From contig NC_134569.1 in NCBI RefSeq assembly GCF_050947875.1, positions 36,679,277 to 36,743,276 of the forward strand: a DNA stretch of 64,000 nt, given 5' to 3'. Below are positions 54,728 to 64,000 of the stretch, in pieces (within the stretch, counting starts at the first letter, position 1; every line of letters starts with the position of its first letter). Position numbers and translations under genes: made by a program. This DNA is from Dermacentor variabilis (lineage: Eukaryota; Arthropoda; Arachnida; Ixodida; Ixodidae). The notes under the pieces were generated by a model that was given only the letters and a program-made list of their open reading frames with translations, had not been told where the DNA came from and searched no databases.

Positions 54728-55876
54728 ATGCCTGACGAAACCACCCAGGAAGATGCACCACAGCCTTCGGCGGTCATCGTTTCCGGTGTGTTGCGCCAGC
54801 GTGATCCTGCCATCTTTAGCGGCACCGATGATCATGACGTGGAGGATTGGTTGTCATCTTACGAACGGGTGAGCCAGCATAACAAGTGGGACGACGTCAC
54901 CAAGTTTCACAACGTGCTGTTTTACTTAACCGGCGTCGCGAACCTCTGGTTCCGAAACCACGAACACGATTTCGCAACATGGAGCACATTCAAAACAAGT
55001 TTCGCTGAAGTGTTCGGGTGCCCCGCTGTGCGCAAGCTTCGCGCAGAGCAACGCTTACGGGGGCGTGCGCAACATCACGGTGAAACTTTCACAATTTACA
55101 TCGAAGATGCCATTGACCTGTGTAAGCGCGTGAATCCGTCAATGTCAGAACAGGACAAGATGAAACACATTATGAAAGGCATTGATGAGGACGCCTTTCA
55201 GATGTTGTTAGCGAAGGATCCGCGTACCGTGGCCGAAGTTATCAATTTGTGCCAAAGTTTTGACGAGCTACGGAAACAACGCATCTTAGCTCGGCGCCCA
55301 CCGCCTACGGAAGATTCGTTAGCAGCATTAATTATTGGCGACAACCACACAACTTTGCTGACGCAAATAAAAGAATTTGTGCGCGAGGAGGTTGCACGCC
55401 AGCTCTCGATTTTGCCGACCACGGAGAATCCTTCTCAATGTTTGACTCCAGCGATCCGACAGATAATTCAAGAGCAAGTGACCGAAGCTCTTTCACCTCC
55501 GTGTCAGCCGGCTCCCGTGGCCGCGCCTCTGACGTATGCTGAAGCCGTTGCACGGGCGCCTCGTCTGCCGGGGTTTTCTCCTCCGCCTTCAGCGCCTCGC
55601 CCGCAGGTGTTCTCTCCTCGGCCTTCGCCTCGCCAGCCGGCGGATCCCTTTTTCAGTGCACAGCACCATGGTACAAATCCTTGGCGGACTGCTGACAACC
55701 GCCCAATATGCTATGCCTGCGGTACCCCGGGTCATGTAGTGCGCTTTTGCCGCCGGCGCTCGCCGGCCTTCGTGGGCAGCCCGCGACGACCCAGCTCCGA
55801 CTTCCGACCTTTCCGTATGCCTCAACGACCACCACCGGAAGTCTACGCTGCTGATGACATACCGGCACCGCAGTGA
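54728..55876 (+). CDS. Gypsy Gag
   Basis: The start is the ATG at 54728 (MPDETTQEDAPQPSAVIVSG); an upstream open stretch lies in the primer-site region and is not counted. 382 codons. The capsid-like region shows FSGTDDHDVEDWLSSYERVS, WDDVTKFHNVLFYLTGVANL, WSTFKTSFAEVFG and EDAIDLCKRVNPSMSEQDKM, typical of the retrotransposon gag domain. A Pro/Ser-rich segment follows, then one CCHC knuckle CYACGTPGHVVRFC. The TGA at 55874-55876 is probably a nonsense mutation, because an Arg/Ser-rich tail continues in the same frame to about 55973. It forms the particle and binds RNA in intact relatives. Confidence 0.87.
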   Translation: MPDETTQEDAPQPSAVIVSGVLRQRDPAIFSGTDDHDVEDWLSSYERVSQHNKWDDVTKFHNVLFYLTGVANLWFRNHEHDFATWSTFKTSFAEVFGCPAVRKLRAEQRLRGRAQHHGETFTIYIEDAIDLCKRVNPSMSEQDKMKHIMKGIDEDAFQMLLAKDPRTVAEVINLCQSFDELRKQRILARRPPPTEDSLAALIIGDNHTTLLTQIKEFVREEVARQLSILPTTENPSQCLTPAIRQIIQEQVTEALSPPCQPAPVAAPLTYAEAVARAPRLPGFSPPPSAPRPQVFSPRPSPRQPADPFFSAQHHGTNPWRTADNRPICYACGTPGHVVRFCRRRSPAFVGSPRRPSSDFRPFRMPQRPPPEVYAADDIPAPQ

Positions 55877-55962
55877 CAGCTCTACGGCACTCGTCGCTCG
55901 CCTTCCCCTCGTCGGCGCTCACTCTCAACGATGTGTCGTAGACCCAGTGCCAGTACTACTGA

Positions 55963-56796
55963 GGTGGAAAACTGATTTCCGCAGTTCCTGAGGCACGAAC
56001 TGCGTCATCGTCGGAACATCAAAGTCCTCATTTTTCCCCCGCTAACGTTATTGAAGTGTCCGTTGATGGCATCAAATCTCTTGCGCTCGTCGATACAGGT
56101 GCTGCTGTATCCGTGATTAGTGAGAAGCTTTGTCGTGCATTACGGAAAGTGACCATGAAGCCGTCGGTACCGTTGCTTAGAACAGCCAGTGCACAACAAG
56201 TACAGCCAGTCGCTATGTGCACTGCCAGGGTGCTGATTCGAGACATCTTGTATTCGATTGATTTCTTTGTGTTAACTTGTTGCTCCCACGATGTGATTCT
56301 CGGTTGGGATTTTCTGTCGCGCCATCATGCCGTCATTGACTGTGCACGTGCTGAGGTTCAGTTCTCCGTTCTGTGTGATTTGCCATCTCACGACATTAAA
56401 GTTCAGGACCTTAGCAGGATCTGTGTAGCTTCAGATACTGACCTTCCTCCTCACAGTGCTGTATTTGTCCCTCTTTCATGCGCATCGCTTGCCGAAGCGA
56501 CGGTGATGTTTACACCCGCTGCCGGCTTCATTCGCCGCCAGCCTATATTGTTGCCTTTCGCCCTCCCTACGGTTCACCATGGTGCTGCAGAAATACTGAT
56601 TTCAAAACTAAATTCGTATACTTTGGCTTTGCACTGTGGCGAGACTATTGGTACCATCGAGTCTGTGGACACTGACGGTATTGTGCATTTCCCTATTGCC
56701 GACGACGTAGATACTGCCAACGTAACAGCACTGACACCCGATGTGCCATCTATACCGAGTACCACCGGATGTTTTTTGTCGCTCCATTGCCGATGA
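55963..56796 (+). pseudogene. Gypsy protease region of pol
   Basis: The frame is open from 55963 and includes NVIEVSVDGIKSLALVDTGA with the aspartic-protease triad DTG, the flap-region hydrophobics, and HDVILGWDFLSRHHAVIDC, the family's second hallmark (hydrophobic-ILG-x-DF). A variable linker runs to a stop at 56794-56796. The frame differs from gag and from the RT; the change to the RT frame lies within 56740-56796. Processing of Gag-Pol is the known role. Confidence 0.82.
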
Positions 56797-58177
56797 CCTC
56801 GAGCCGACACAACGTGAGCAGCTAATAACTCTTTTAAATGATTTTCACGCCTCTTTTGACTGGAACCAAGCATCATTAGGCCGCATAAGTACCGTCTCCC
56901 ACCACATTGATAGGGGACATCACGCACCATTAGGCCAGCGTCCGTACCGCGTGTCATCCACCGAGCGTCGTGTCATCACCGAGCAAGTTGAAGAGATGCT
57001 TGACCGTGGTGTTATCAAGTCATCCTGCAGCCCTTGGTCGTCCCCCATAGTACTCATTAAGAAAAAAGATGGCTCGATTCGTTTCTGTGTGGACTATCGT
57101 CGCCTCAACAAGATTACACGAAAAGATGTCTATCCTCTACCGCGCATAGATGACGCCCTGGATTGTCTACATGGTGCTGAATTCTTTTCTTCTTTGGGCT
57201 TGCGATCGGGCTATTGGCAGGTGCCAGTGGATGAATCCGACCGCTCGAAGACAGCTTTCATTACGCCTGATGGCCTGTATGAATTTACAGTAATGCCATT
57301 CGGCCTCTGCAATGCGCCCGCGACATTGGAAAGGATGATGGATAACATTCTGCGAGGCCTCAAATGGAAGACGTGCCTGTGTTATTTAGACGACGTGGTA
57401 GTTTTCTCCCCAGATTTCACCCCTCACCTCTCTCGTCTACGCGAAGTCCTTACTTGCCTTGCCACCGCCGGCCTTCAACTTAACTTGAAAAAGTGCTGCT
57501 TCGGAACCCGCCAGCTGACCATACTTGGCCATGTCGTTTCCAAAGACGGCGTCCTTCCCGACCCTGACAAACTTCGTGCTGTCGCAGAATTTCCACGGCC
57601 GACTACACTGAAAGAGCTCCGAAGTTTTGTCGGCCTTTGCTCTTATTTTCGACGCTTTGTGCGCAATTTGGCCTGCATCATCGCTCCCCTGACGAAGCTC
57701 CTGGCTGGCCCTGGTGACCTTCGCGATTGGACTCCGGCATGTGACCAAGCCTTCACCACTTTGCGTCGCCTGCTTACCTCACCGCCTGTTCTACGCCACT
57801 ATGACCCGACTGCACCGACCGAAGTTCATACGGACGCCAGCGGATTTGGTCTTGGAGCCGTCCTTGCGCAACGCAAGCCTGGCTTTCCGGAATATGTGGT
57901 TGCGTATGCGAGTCGTGCCCTCACGAAGGCAGAAACCAATTATTCTGTCACAGAAAAAGAATGTTTGGCTATAGTTTGGGCGTTAAACAAATTTCGCCCT
58001 TACTTGTATGGCCATCCGTTCGATGTTGTGACAGACCACCACGCGCTCTGCTGGCTTGCGTCACTGAAAGATCCGTCAGGCCGTCTTGGACGTTGGGCTC
58101 TTCGGCTCCAAGAATTTGACATTCGCGTCATCTATCGATCCGGGCGCCAACATTCTGATGCTCTCCCGATCGACTGA
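56741..58177 (+). pseudogene. Gypsy reverse transcriptase and RNase H
   Basis: Ordered blocks: [79 protein letters not shown], then [20 protein letters not shown] where Gly (codon 57197-57199) replaces the motif-A catalytic Asp. [20 protein letters not shown] and the active site [10 protein letters not shown] follow, then the thumb and connection, and the RNase H with [17 protein letters not shown] and [20 protein letters not shown]. It ends at a TGA (58175-58177) in frame with the integrase. The catalytic Gly change alone should abolish polymerase activity. Confidence 0.9.
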
Positions 58178-59536
58178 CTCTCCCGATCGCCCATGCGATC
58201 CGACGAAACGCCACCCTCATCCATAGAGTGCCCGGTTGCTACACTTGCTGTTACTGACATGCCGTCTGAACAGAGGAAAGATCCGTGGATTGTGTCTCTC
58301 ATTGACATTCTTCACAGTTCTTCAACGGCTACATGCCCTCGAGCCCTTCGTCGCCAAGCCACCCATTTCGTGCTACGGGACGCCATCTTGTACCGCCGAA
58401 ACTATCAGCCGGACGGTCGCAAATGGCTGCTAGTCATCCCTCGCCATTTGCGCTCCGACATATGCACGTATTTCCACGCCGACCCACAACAAGCTCATGC
58501 TGGCGTCCTGAAAACCTACGAGCGGCTCCGCCAGCGCTACTACTGGCGCGGCATGTATTCTTATGTCCGCAAATACATTCGGTCATGTGTAGCCTGTCAG
58601 CGACGCAAGACATCTCCTCATACGACAGGCCATCTGCAACCTTTACCGTGTCCTGCACGTCCTTTTGATCGGATTGGCATTGACCTTTATGGGCCTCTTC
58701 CATGCATTGCTAAAGGAAATCGTTGGATAATTGTCGCAGTAGACCAGCTTACAAGATATGCCGAAACTGCTGCGCTTGCTTCGGCTGCTGCTCGCGACGT
58801 CGCCGCATTCATGTTACGGCATTTCATCTTACGGCATGGCGCACCGCGAGAACTGCTCAGCGACAGAAGCCGTGTCTTCTTGTCCGAAGTTATTAATGAG
58901 CTGCTCGCCGCTTGCCGCACTATTCACCGCACCACTACGGCGTATCACCCACAGACTAACGGTCTAACGGAACGCTTCAACCGCACTCTTGGTGACATGC
59001 TCACTATGTATGCTGCGTCTGATCATTCCAATTGGGACGATGTCCTCCCTTTTGTGACGTACGCGTATAATACCGCCGTTCAGGCTACCACAGGCTTCTC
59101 ACCATTTTTCCTTCTTTATGGACGTGAACCATCCACTACCCTCGACACCGTGCTACCATATCATCCGGATGCCTCTGAATTCATCCCTCTTTCCGAAGTT
59201 GCTCGCCATGCTGAAGAGTGCCGCCAACTGGCTCGCTCGTTCACGTCGGCTACCCAAGGAATTCAAAAAGATCGCCACGACAACGGGCAGCCTACACAGT
59301 CCTTCGCCGTGGACTCTCACGTCTGGCTTCAGCTGCCCTTCCAATCTCCAGGCCTTAGCCCAAAGCTTGCTCCGAAATATCAGGGTCCGTACCGGGTCGT
59401 CGCGTGTACATCACCTGTGAATTATGTGGTCGAACCGGTGACGCCATCTTCGGACAAACGCCGCTGTGGCCGCGAGACGGTTCACGTCAGTCGCCTGAAG
59501 CCGTACCATGACCCCCTTATTGTGCCATCCCCTTAG
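58178..59536 (+). pseudogene. Gypsy integrase
   Basis: In the same frame as the RT, after a TGA at 58175. The N-terminal zinc domain shows HADPQQAHAGVLKTYERLRQ then SCVACQRRKT (HHCC). The catalytic core has RIGIDLYGPLPCIAKGNRWI (first Asp), LLSDRSRVFLSEVINELLAA (second Asp) and YHPQTNGLTERFNRTLGDML (Glu). The C-terminal part, SHVWLQLPF, LAPKYQGPYRVVACTSPVNY and VHVSRLKPYHDP, is the GPY/F module. Stop at 59534-59536. The DDE residues are all visible. It would act on element DNA ends in an intact copy. Confidence 0.9.
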
Positions 59537-59572
59537 GTCGCCAGGATGGCTCCTCTTCGCCGCGGGGGCAAT

Positions 59573-59717
59573 TGTAGTGGGCAATAAGCATGTGGCGCTG
59601 TGCGGACTGCCACCGCTGAGGCGCGAGACCCGAGCTCGAGCTGCTGATGCGAATGCCTAGGACTCGCGATCAAGCGCTACTTGCGATCCCGCGTACTAGC
59701 TGCAATAAACCCCCTTT

Positions 59718-59719
<2 letters not shown>
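59573..59719 (+). repeat. 3' LTR
   Basis: Same 147-bp length as the 5' LTR; AATAAA at 59704-59709. It is followed at once by the AT array. Confidence 0.92.

Positions 59720-59782
<63 letters not shown>
59720..59782. repeat. (AT)n microsatellite, right part
   Basis: Continuation of the array interrupted by the Gypsy insertion. Confidence 0.93.
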
Positions 59783-59786
<4 letters not shown>

Positions 59787-59825
59787 GAATTGGAAATACT
59801 CCGTTCACTTTGGGAAGAGATTGTT

Positions 59826-59946
59826 AACGACGTGAGAGAGAGAGAGTGAGAAATAGGAAGGCAGGGATGTTGACCAGTCAAGAGTCTGGTTGGCTACACT
59901 AAGCTGGGGGAAGGCAGAAGGGGAGGAGAGAGAAGGGAAAGGGAAG
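59826..59946 (-). mobile_element. LINE 3' UTR remnant
   Basis: Reverse complement shows CCCCCAGCTTAGTGTAGCC, TTGACTGGTCAACATCCCTG and a CTCTCTCTCTC tail, the same organisation as the plus-strand LINE 3' UTRs at 10598-10768 and 36745-36890. Confidence 0.55.
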
Positions 59947-62900
59947 GTCTAGAGACGTGTACGGACAGTACTTGAGTTAAAGCCGCTCGCGCAAACCAGA
60001 CGTTCTGAGAAAGCACAAAAGTGCCTTCACTTAACGACGTGGGAGAAGTTAAATACCTCTGTTGGCTGATAGTTTGCTGTTCTCTCTCTCTGTCTAACGT
60101 GTGCAGCTTGAAGAACATTTGTTCAGTAGCAAACTCTTTAGACATAGGCAAGACAGCACGCAAAACACAAGGACAAAGGAAGGATGCGTAAAAGAGGACT
60201 GCGCCCATCTTTCTTTGCATGTCCCTTCTTTGTCCATGTTTTTTTGCGCGTTGTCCTGTCTATACTTACAAAATGAGCCAACTATAGCTTAACCCAAGTT
60301 TTCTTTCCCGTCAAGCAGGCTGTTTGAACATGGAATGCTTTTTGTTTAAGGTGTGTGCATACGTGTTTGTCTCAAATTTAATTAATTAATGACATAGAGT
60401 GGTACACCGGCTGCCTCGTCTAGATTACTACACTCTTGCTCTCTCCATCATCCAAGTTGTACGTTAATTACGCATCACAGATACGATATTTTGTAAAATT
60501 GAGAGCGTATTCCTCGTTTCTTACATAATGTATAGAAGTACTTCCATGGTTATATGTTCGGTGTGCACTTACACTTAAAAAACAATAAATCGAGAAACAA
60601 AGGAATCAAGTGAAAATAGTAGTTAAAACGTGAAGTGGAAGACTGCAGAGCCTACCAGCACACATATCATGTAGATTAGTACGATTATGCAGAAAACGGC
60701 CAGACGTTTAAAATCGTAAAACGCAGCATTTAACAGAATTTAAACTCGACAAATTGCTTAAACTATTAGGTTGGCTGGCAGCAAGCAAGTGAACTTTGCC
60801 TAAAAGTTTAAGAGATAAGCCTTAGAAGTTTTCGTCATCAGAAGAAACAGCATTGTACGAGATACTTCAGCATAGAGATCAAGCTTTGGTGAAGTTTTTA
60901 TGATAGGGAAATTGGCGTGCAGGGTAAAAGGTAGCATACACATTTGAAAGTAAGCGAACCGTTGCGGAGGGACAGCCACTCGCACAAGACATCAGCATAT
61001 TAATTTCTTTTTTGCTGCACGATGATTTCGTAAACGTATGGGGTTCGCCGACACAACTTAACGTTAATATCTCCACGGAGCTTACGCAACCTGAGAGCCT
61101 CGTTTTTCAATTCACCGATGTTTATTTACTTGTGTCTCGGTGCCCTGCAGCCCGAGTGCCGCCTGGGGCACCGTATCATCATCTCGTAGACTTGTGCACT
61201 AGCCACAAAGGCGAAGCGCCCTTGAGCGCGGCAAACCCGAATCGCGCGCGACTCGTGGGCTCCATCAAGACCGGCGCTGCCGCGTCGCCAAGCGAACTCC
61301 ATGAAGAGTCGCCCTCACGAGGGGCGCGGACTTGCGCAAGAATTCGGCAGCGGCCCCCTTTTCCATCTAGCCTTTCTCCGAGCTCCTTCGGGCAGCAGTG
61401 TACGACTTTTGCGAGAGAGGCGCTCTGCTCTAAGCAAATCTTGCCTCTATAGGTACGGCTGTGCGGTCCCGGCTCGACGACGTCGTTATAGCAGCAATCA
61501 CTTCCACACTGGCAGGCACGCTGCGAGAAAAGTTGGCTGCGCCAGCTCTCTGAAAAGGGGAGGCCCCGACTAAGTCGCTATCCGCTTTCATGCTCCACAG
61601 ACGCTGAGAAACCCCAGCCGCAGTGGCCAAAGGCGGATTCCGAACGCCGAGGCTTGGGAGATGCCGCCTGCATCTTCGCCTTCGACTCTCCTCTGGTGCG
61701 CTCAGAGCCGCTGGTGGCTCGTTTAGTTTGCGCAAGGCGTCTCGAGTTTGCCACCGGACGTCTTAGCGTTCTATTCAATGAAGAGTTTTCAGAGGGGTGC
61801 CCTCCCCTTTGGCGACGGGGCCCTGTCGCTGAAAGAGGTAGTGTTGCACCACGTTGCTGCTTCTGTCGACAAGGATTTAGACACTGCTGAGCAGTGCGAA
61901 GAAAAGTGAAGATGTCATTTCCTTTCATTTCGGTCCAACCGTGTACGTGGCGGTAGAAGGAAGGCCTTATCAACGGCGGAGCAACGAGAGCCGTAGGAGG
62001 AAACGAATCGTGCGGACGACACTGCATCAGCGAAGCACGCCCAGCGAACAGCACAAAGGGGAAAGCGATGAGTCAAGTTATGAAACATTGTCGGGTAAAG
62101 GAAAGATGCGGGGAGGGTACGCGGGGGAGAGGAGGAAATGTGAGCGCGGTTGTGTGGGCGTGAAAGACGAAGAGAAGGGAAGGACGAGGAAGAATCACCA
62201 GGGTGTGCAGGCGAGGAGGAGAGAAATCTAGGCGAACTGAAGAAGAGGAGAGGAAAGCAGACTAAGTGAGAAGGAGTGGACGACGGACGCGCTGTGTAGT
62301 TCGACTCGCGTTGTGCGCGGAGAAAGCCTTGCCCGAAGTGTGGTGGGGATGCTGTTCGATTATCTTCTCGTTGACCCTCCGCCACTAATCGTAGTCCGGC
62401 CAACTCGCATGGTCACTTGCGCCATCTGGTATCGATTGCGCGAAAGAGAGAAGGGCCGAGGCACACACCGAAGCGACAACGACTGATCTCGACGTGTGCC
62501 ATGGGGTGTCCTTCTTGGCCCATCACCCTCCTACGACCCGCTTGCACACCGCGCATCATAAAACAGGAGAGTGACGCCTTCAGACGAGCGGCAGCAGCGG
62601 CAAAGGCTACGCTTATGAAGACGCCGGCTACAGAAAAACGACCCAGAACGGGTGGGAAAAAAAGAATAAGCAGCGCCCTTACATGTCTCAGCGTTCCTGA
62701 GGAAAGGTGGTCGCAAAGAGGCCTGGAACGCGCGGCTGTTGGCGCCAAATGAAAAGGCCGGCGCTGACGTCCGGGATGACGTGACGAAAATAGCGGCAAT
62801 AAGAAGAATAAAAAACAACAGCGTCAGAAAAAGAAAGGAAAAAGAAAGCAGTACAAGCGCCAAATGAGAGAAAAAGAGAAAACTCTGGCCAGCGGTGCAG

Positions 62901-64000
62901 GCCCACTGGGTGGCGACGAAGAGGACGCTCGCGACCCAGGCTTGAAGGACAAGGAAAAATGAGCGCCGGAATGCGCCCTTCTCGTCGAAGCGAGTCGTGG
63001 GAGGGCTCAGAAAGTGATAGCGGGCTCCTCTCGTGAGCTGTCAAGCTGTCCGCGTGCTGTTTCATTTCCGCTCCGCGATAATTTCGCCTCGTCGCCCGCG
63101 CGTACGGGTGTGTGGCGTGACGCTGCCACGGTCCGTTTCAACCGTCGCTTTCGATGCCATCGGTTTACTCGGCTGCAGCCGACGCTGGCAATGTCGTCAG
63201 CGCATTCGGCATTTCGTCATTTCTTGATCGCCGTCCACCTTCAGAAAAGTGCATATCGGAGAGTCTGTTTTCTAATAAAAACGCACGCATTTAATCAAGT
63301 GCAGGCGCTTATACGGGATGCCAGGCATCTAATTTCCTTGGTTCTGTAGCGTTCCTGCTATGTGGAAAATAATCAGTGGTTAATGAATACGTTTAGCGAG
63401 GTTACCAAATGCCCTCCAAAACCAGATTGGCGCGTCGTTAAATTTATTGACTGTTGGAGCATAACATCTCGATTATTAAGTGCGTTTACTTCGTGAAATG
63501 GCCCTCCGTATTTTATGCCGTCTTCGTTTTTACATTCAAGCGTTTTGTGATGTGTCACATTGGACTTATACGTTCCTGTTCATTAAGCCGCTATTATTGA
63601 AAATGCCTATCCATTTCACACGTCGATAAAAATCTCGCCTACATGAAAAAAAGAAGCTATTTTCATTATATAGGAAGCAAGTTCGACGCCACAGCGAACA
63701 GCGTCATTGAATGCCCAATAGCATCCCAAGAGTAACTTCTTCAGCGAACGGACAAAACATTGATTCGACGTAAACACAAGAACCTTGTATCCCGGTGACG
63801 TGTTTTACTCGGTTGTTCGGCAAGTGCTATAGACGCAGTTTGACGCCTATTCTCCTTTGCCATGGTCGCACAGCGGGAAGGCCTTTATTTTCAAACCAAG
63901 TCCTATTGTTTCTGCAACAGGCTTCAGTAGGTGACGTGCGGGACGATCGGTGCGCCGCTCCAGAATGCAGGGTTTCGCATTGTAAGCGCGAGCACATTGC

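Larger units (their letters stand above)
54511..59719 (+). mobile_element. Gypsy-type LTR retrotransposon, complete but degraded
   Basis: 147-bp LTRs (54511-54657 and 59573-59719) start TGTAGTGGGC and end CCCTTTCA. The internal order is gag, protease, reverse transcriptase, RNase H, integrase, which is the Gypsy (Metaviridae) order. No envelope ORF. A candidate primer-binding site TTTGGTGGAGGTG follows the 5' LTR and a purine run CGCGGGGGCAA precedes the 3' LTR. It sits inside an AT microsatellite. Disruptions: stops at 55874 and 58175, frame changes near 55965 and 56740-56796, and a missing motif-A Asp in the RT. Confidence 0.93.
42783..64000 (+). other. Downstream region, 3' intron and/or flank
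   Basis: Exon 7 ends in phase 1, so at least one more exon follows; I could not identify it here. The region holds the large I-clade LINE and the Gypsy element. At 49040-50240, 50300-54490 and 59950-64000 I recognise no gene. GC-rich CpG-dense blocks occur at about 52500-53190 and 61130-63230 and could be CpG-type promoters or repeats. Confidence 0.45.

Noticed and set aside
61149..61452. Possible terminal exon of the adhesion gene (acceptor-like GTGCCCTGCAG, phase-compatible frame to 61452)
   Set aside because: The encoded residues lack a hydrophobic anchor and have no family resemblance; a single AG after pyrimidines is not enough.

Overview
This is eukaryotic, intron-rich genomic DNA, most likely from a hard tick (Ixodida). 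That attribution is inference. It rests on the repeats (two tRNA-headed SINEs of the kind scattered through tick genomes, several CR1-like and I/R1-like LINE fragments with tick-style 3' tails, a short-LTR Gypsy element), on the many long AT, GT, TATG and CAA microsatellites, and on the arthropod type of the one host gene. No prokaryotic gene, rRNA, CRISPR array or intact tRNA gene was seen.

Host gene. Seven plus-strand exons belong to one neuronal immunoglobulin cell-adhesion gene of the DIP/lachesin type: 11902-12017, 13065-13272, 22780-22935, 30843-30971, 32059-32291, 32856-32964 and 42705-42782. Every boundary has AG/GT signals and compatible phase, and together they give 343 codons covering three complete Ig domains plus a Ser/Thr-rich stalk. 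The signal-peptide exon(s) upstream and the C-terminal membrane or GPI-anchor exon(s) downstream were not found. Introns range from about 0.6 to 9.7 kb and are filled with repeats.

Layout. 1-11901: upstream or 5' intron sequence with an AT microsatellite, two SINEs, a candidate inverted-repeat element (2636-3285), a spacer-free 92-bp palindrome (4511-4602) and a LINE 3' fragment (10072-10768). 12018-22779: first two introns, with a TATG array, a CA/TA/TG compound array abutting a CR1-like LINE, a 680-bp fold-back element between two AT arrays, and minus-strand LINE remnants. 22936-32855: introns 3 to 5, with a 146-bp CAA array just past a splice donor, LINE fragments and a CR1-like 3' end with a 12-bp target duplication. 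32965-42704: intron 6, with a 70-bp triplicate, a small basic ORF, a truncated I-clade LINE, a CR1-like fragment and a TTAA-flanked fold-back element. 42783-64000: a nearly full-length I-clade LINE (minus strand, about 43005-48900), a degraded but structurally complete Gypsy LTR retrotransposon (54511-59719) inserted in an AT microsatellite, and GC-rich blocks at about 52.5-53.2 kb and 61.1-63.2 kb.

How it fits together. One host gene provides the function; nearly everything else is mobile-element debris in or beside its introns. The most informative non-gene signals are an ATGAATAA stop/start overlap between ORF1 and ORF2 kept in two divergent I-clade LINE copies, a tRNA-like unit at the 5' edge of the larger LINE, the spacer-free palindrome, the two fold-back elements, and a host reading frame that would run into a poly-Asn tract if intron 3 were retained. 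I did not find a convincing new multi-gene system.
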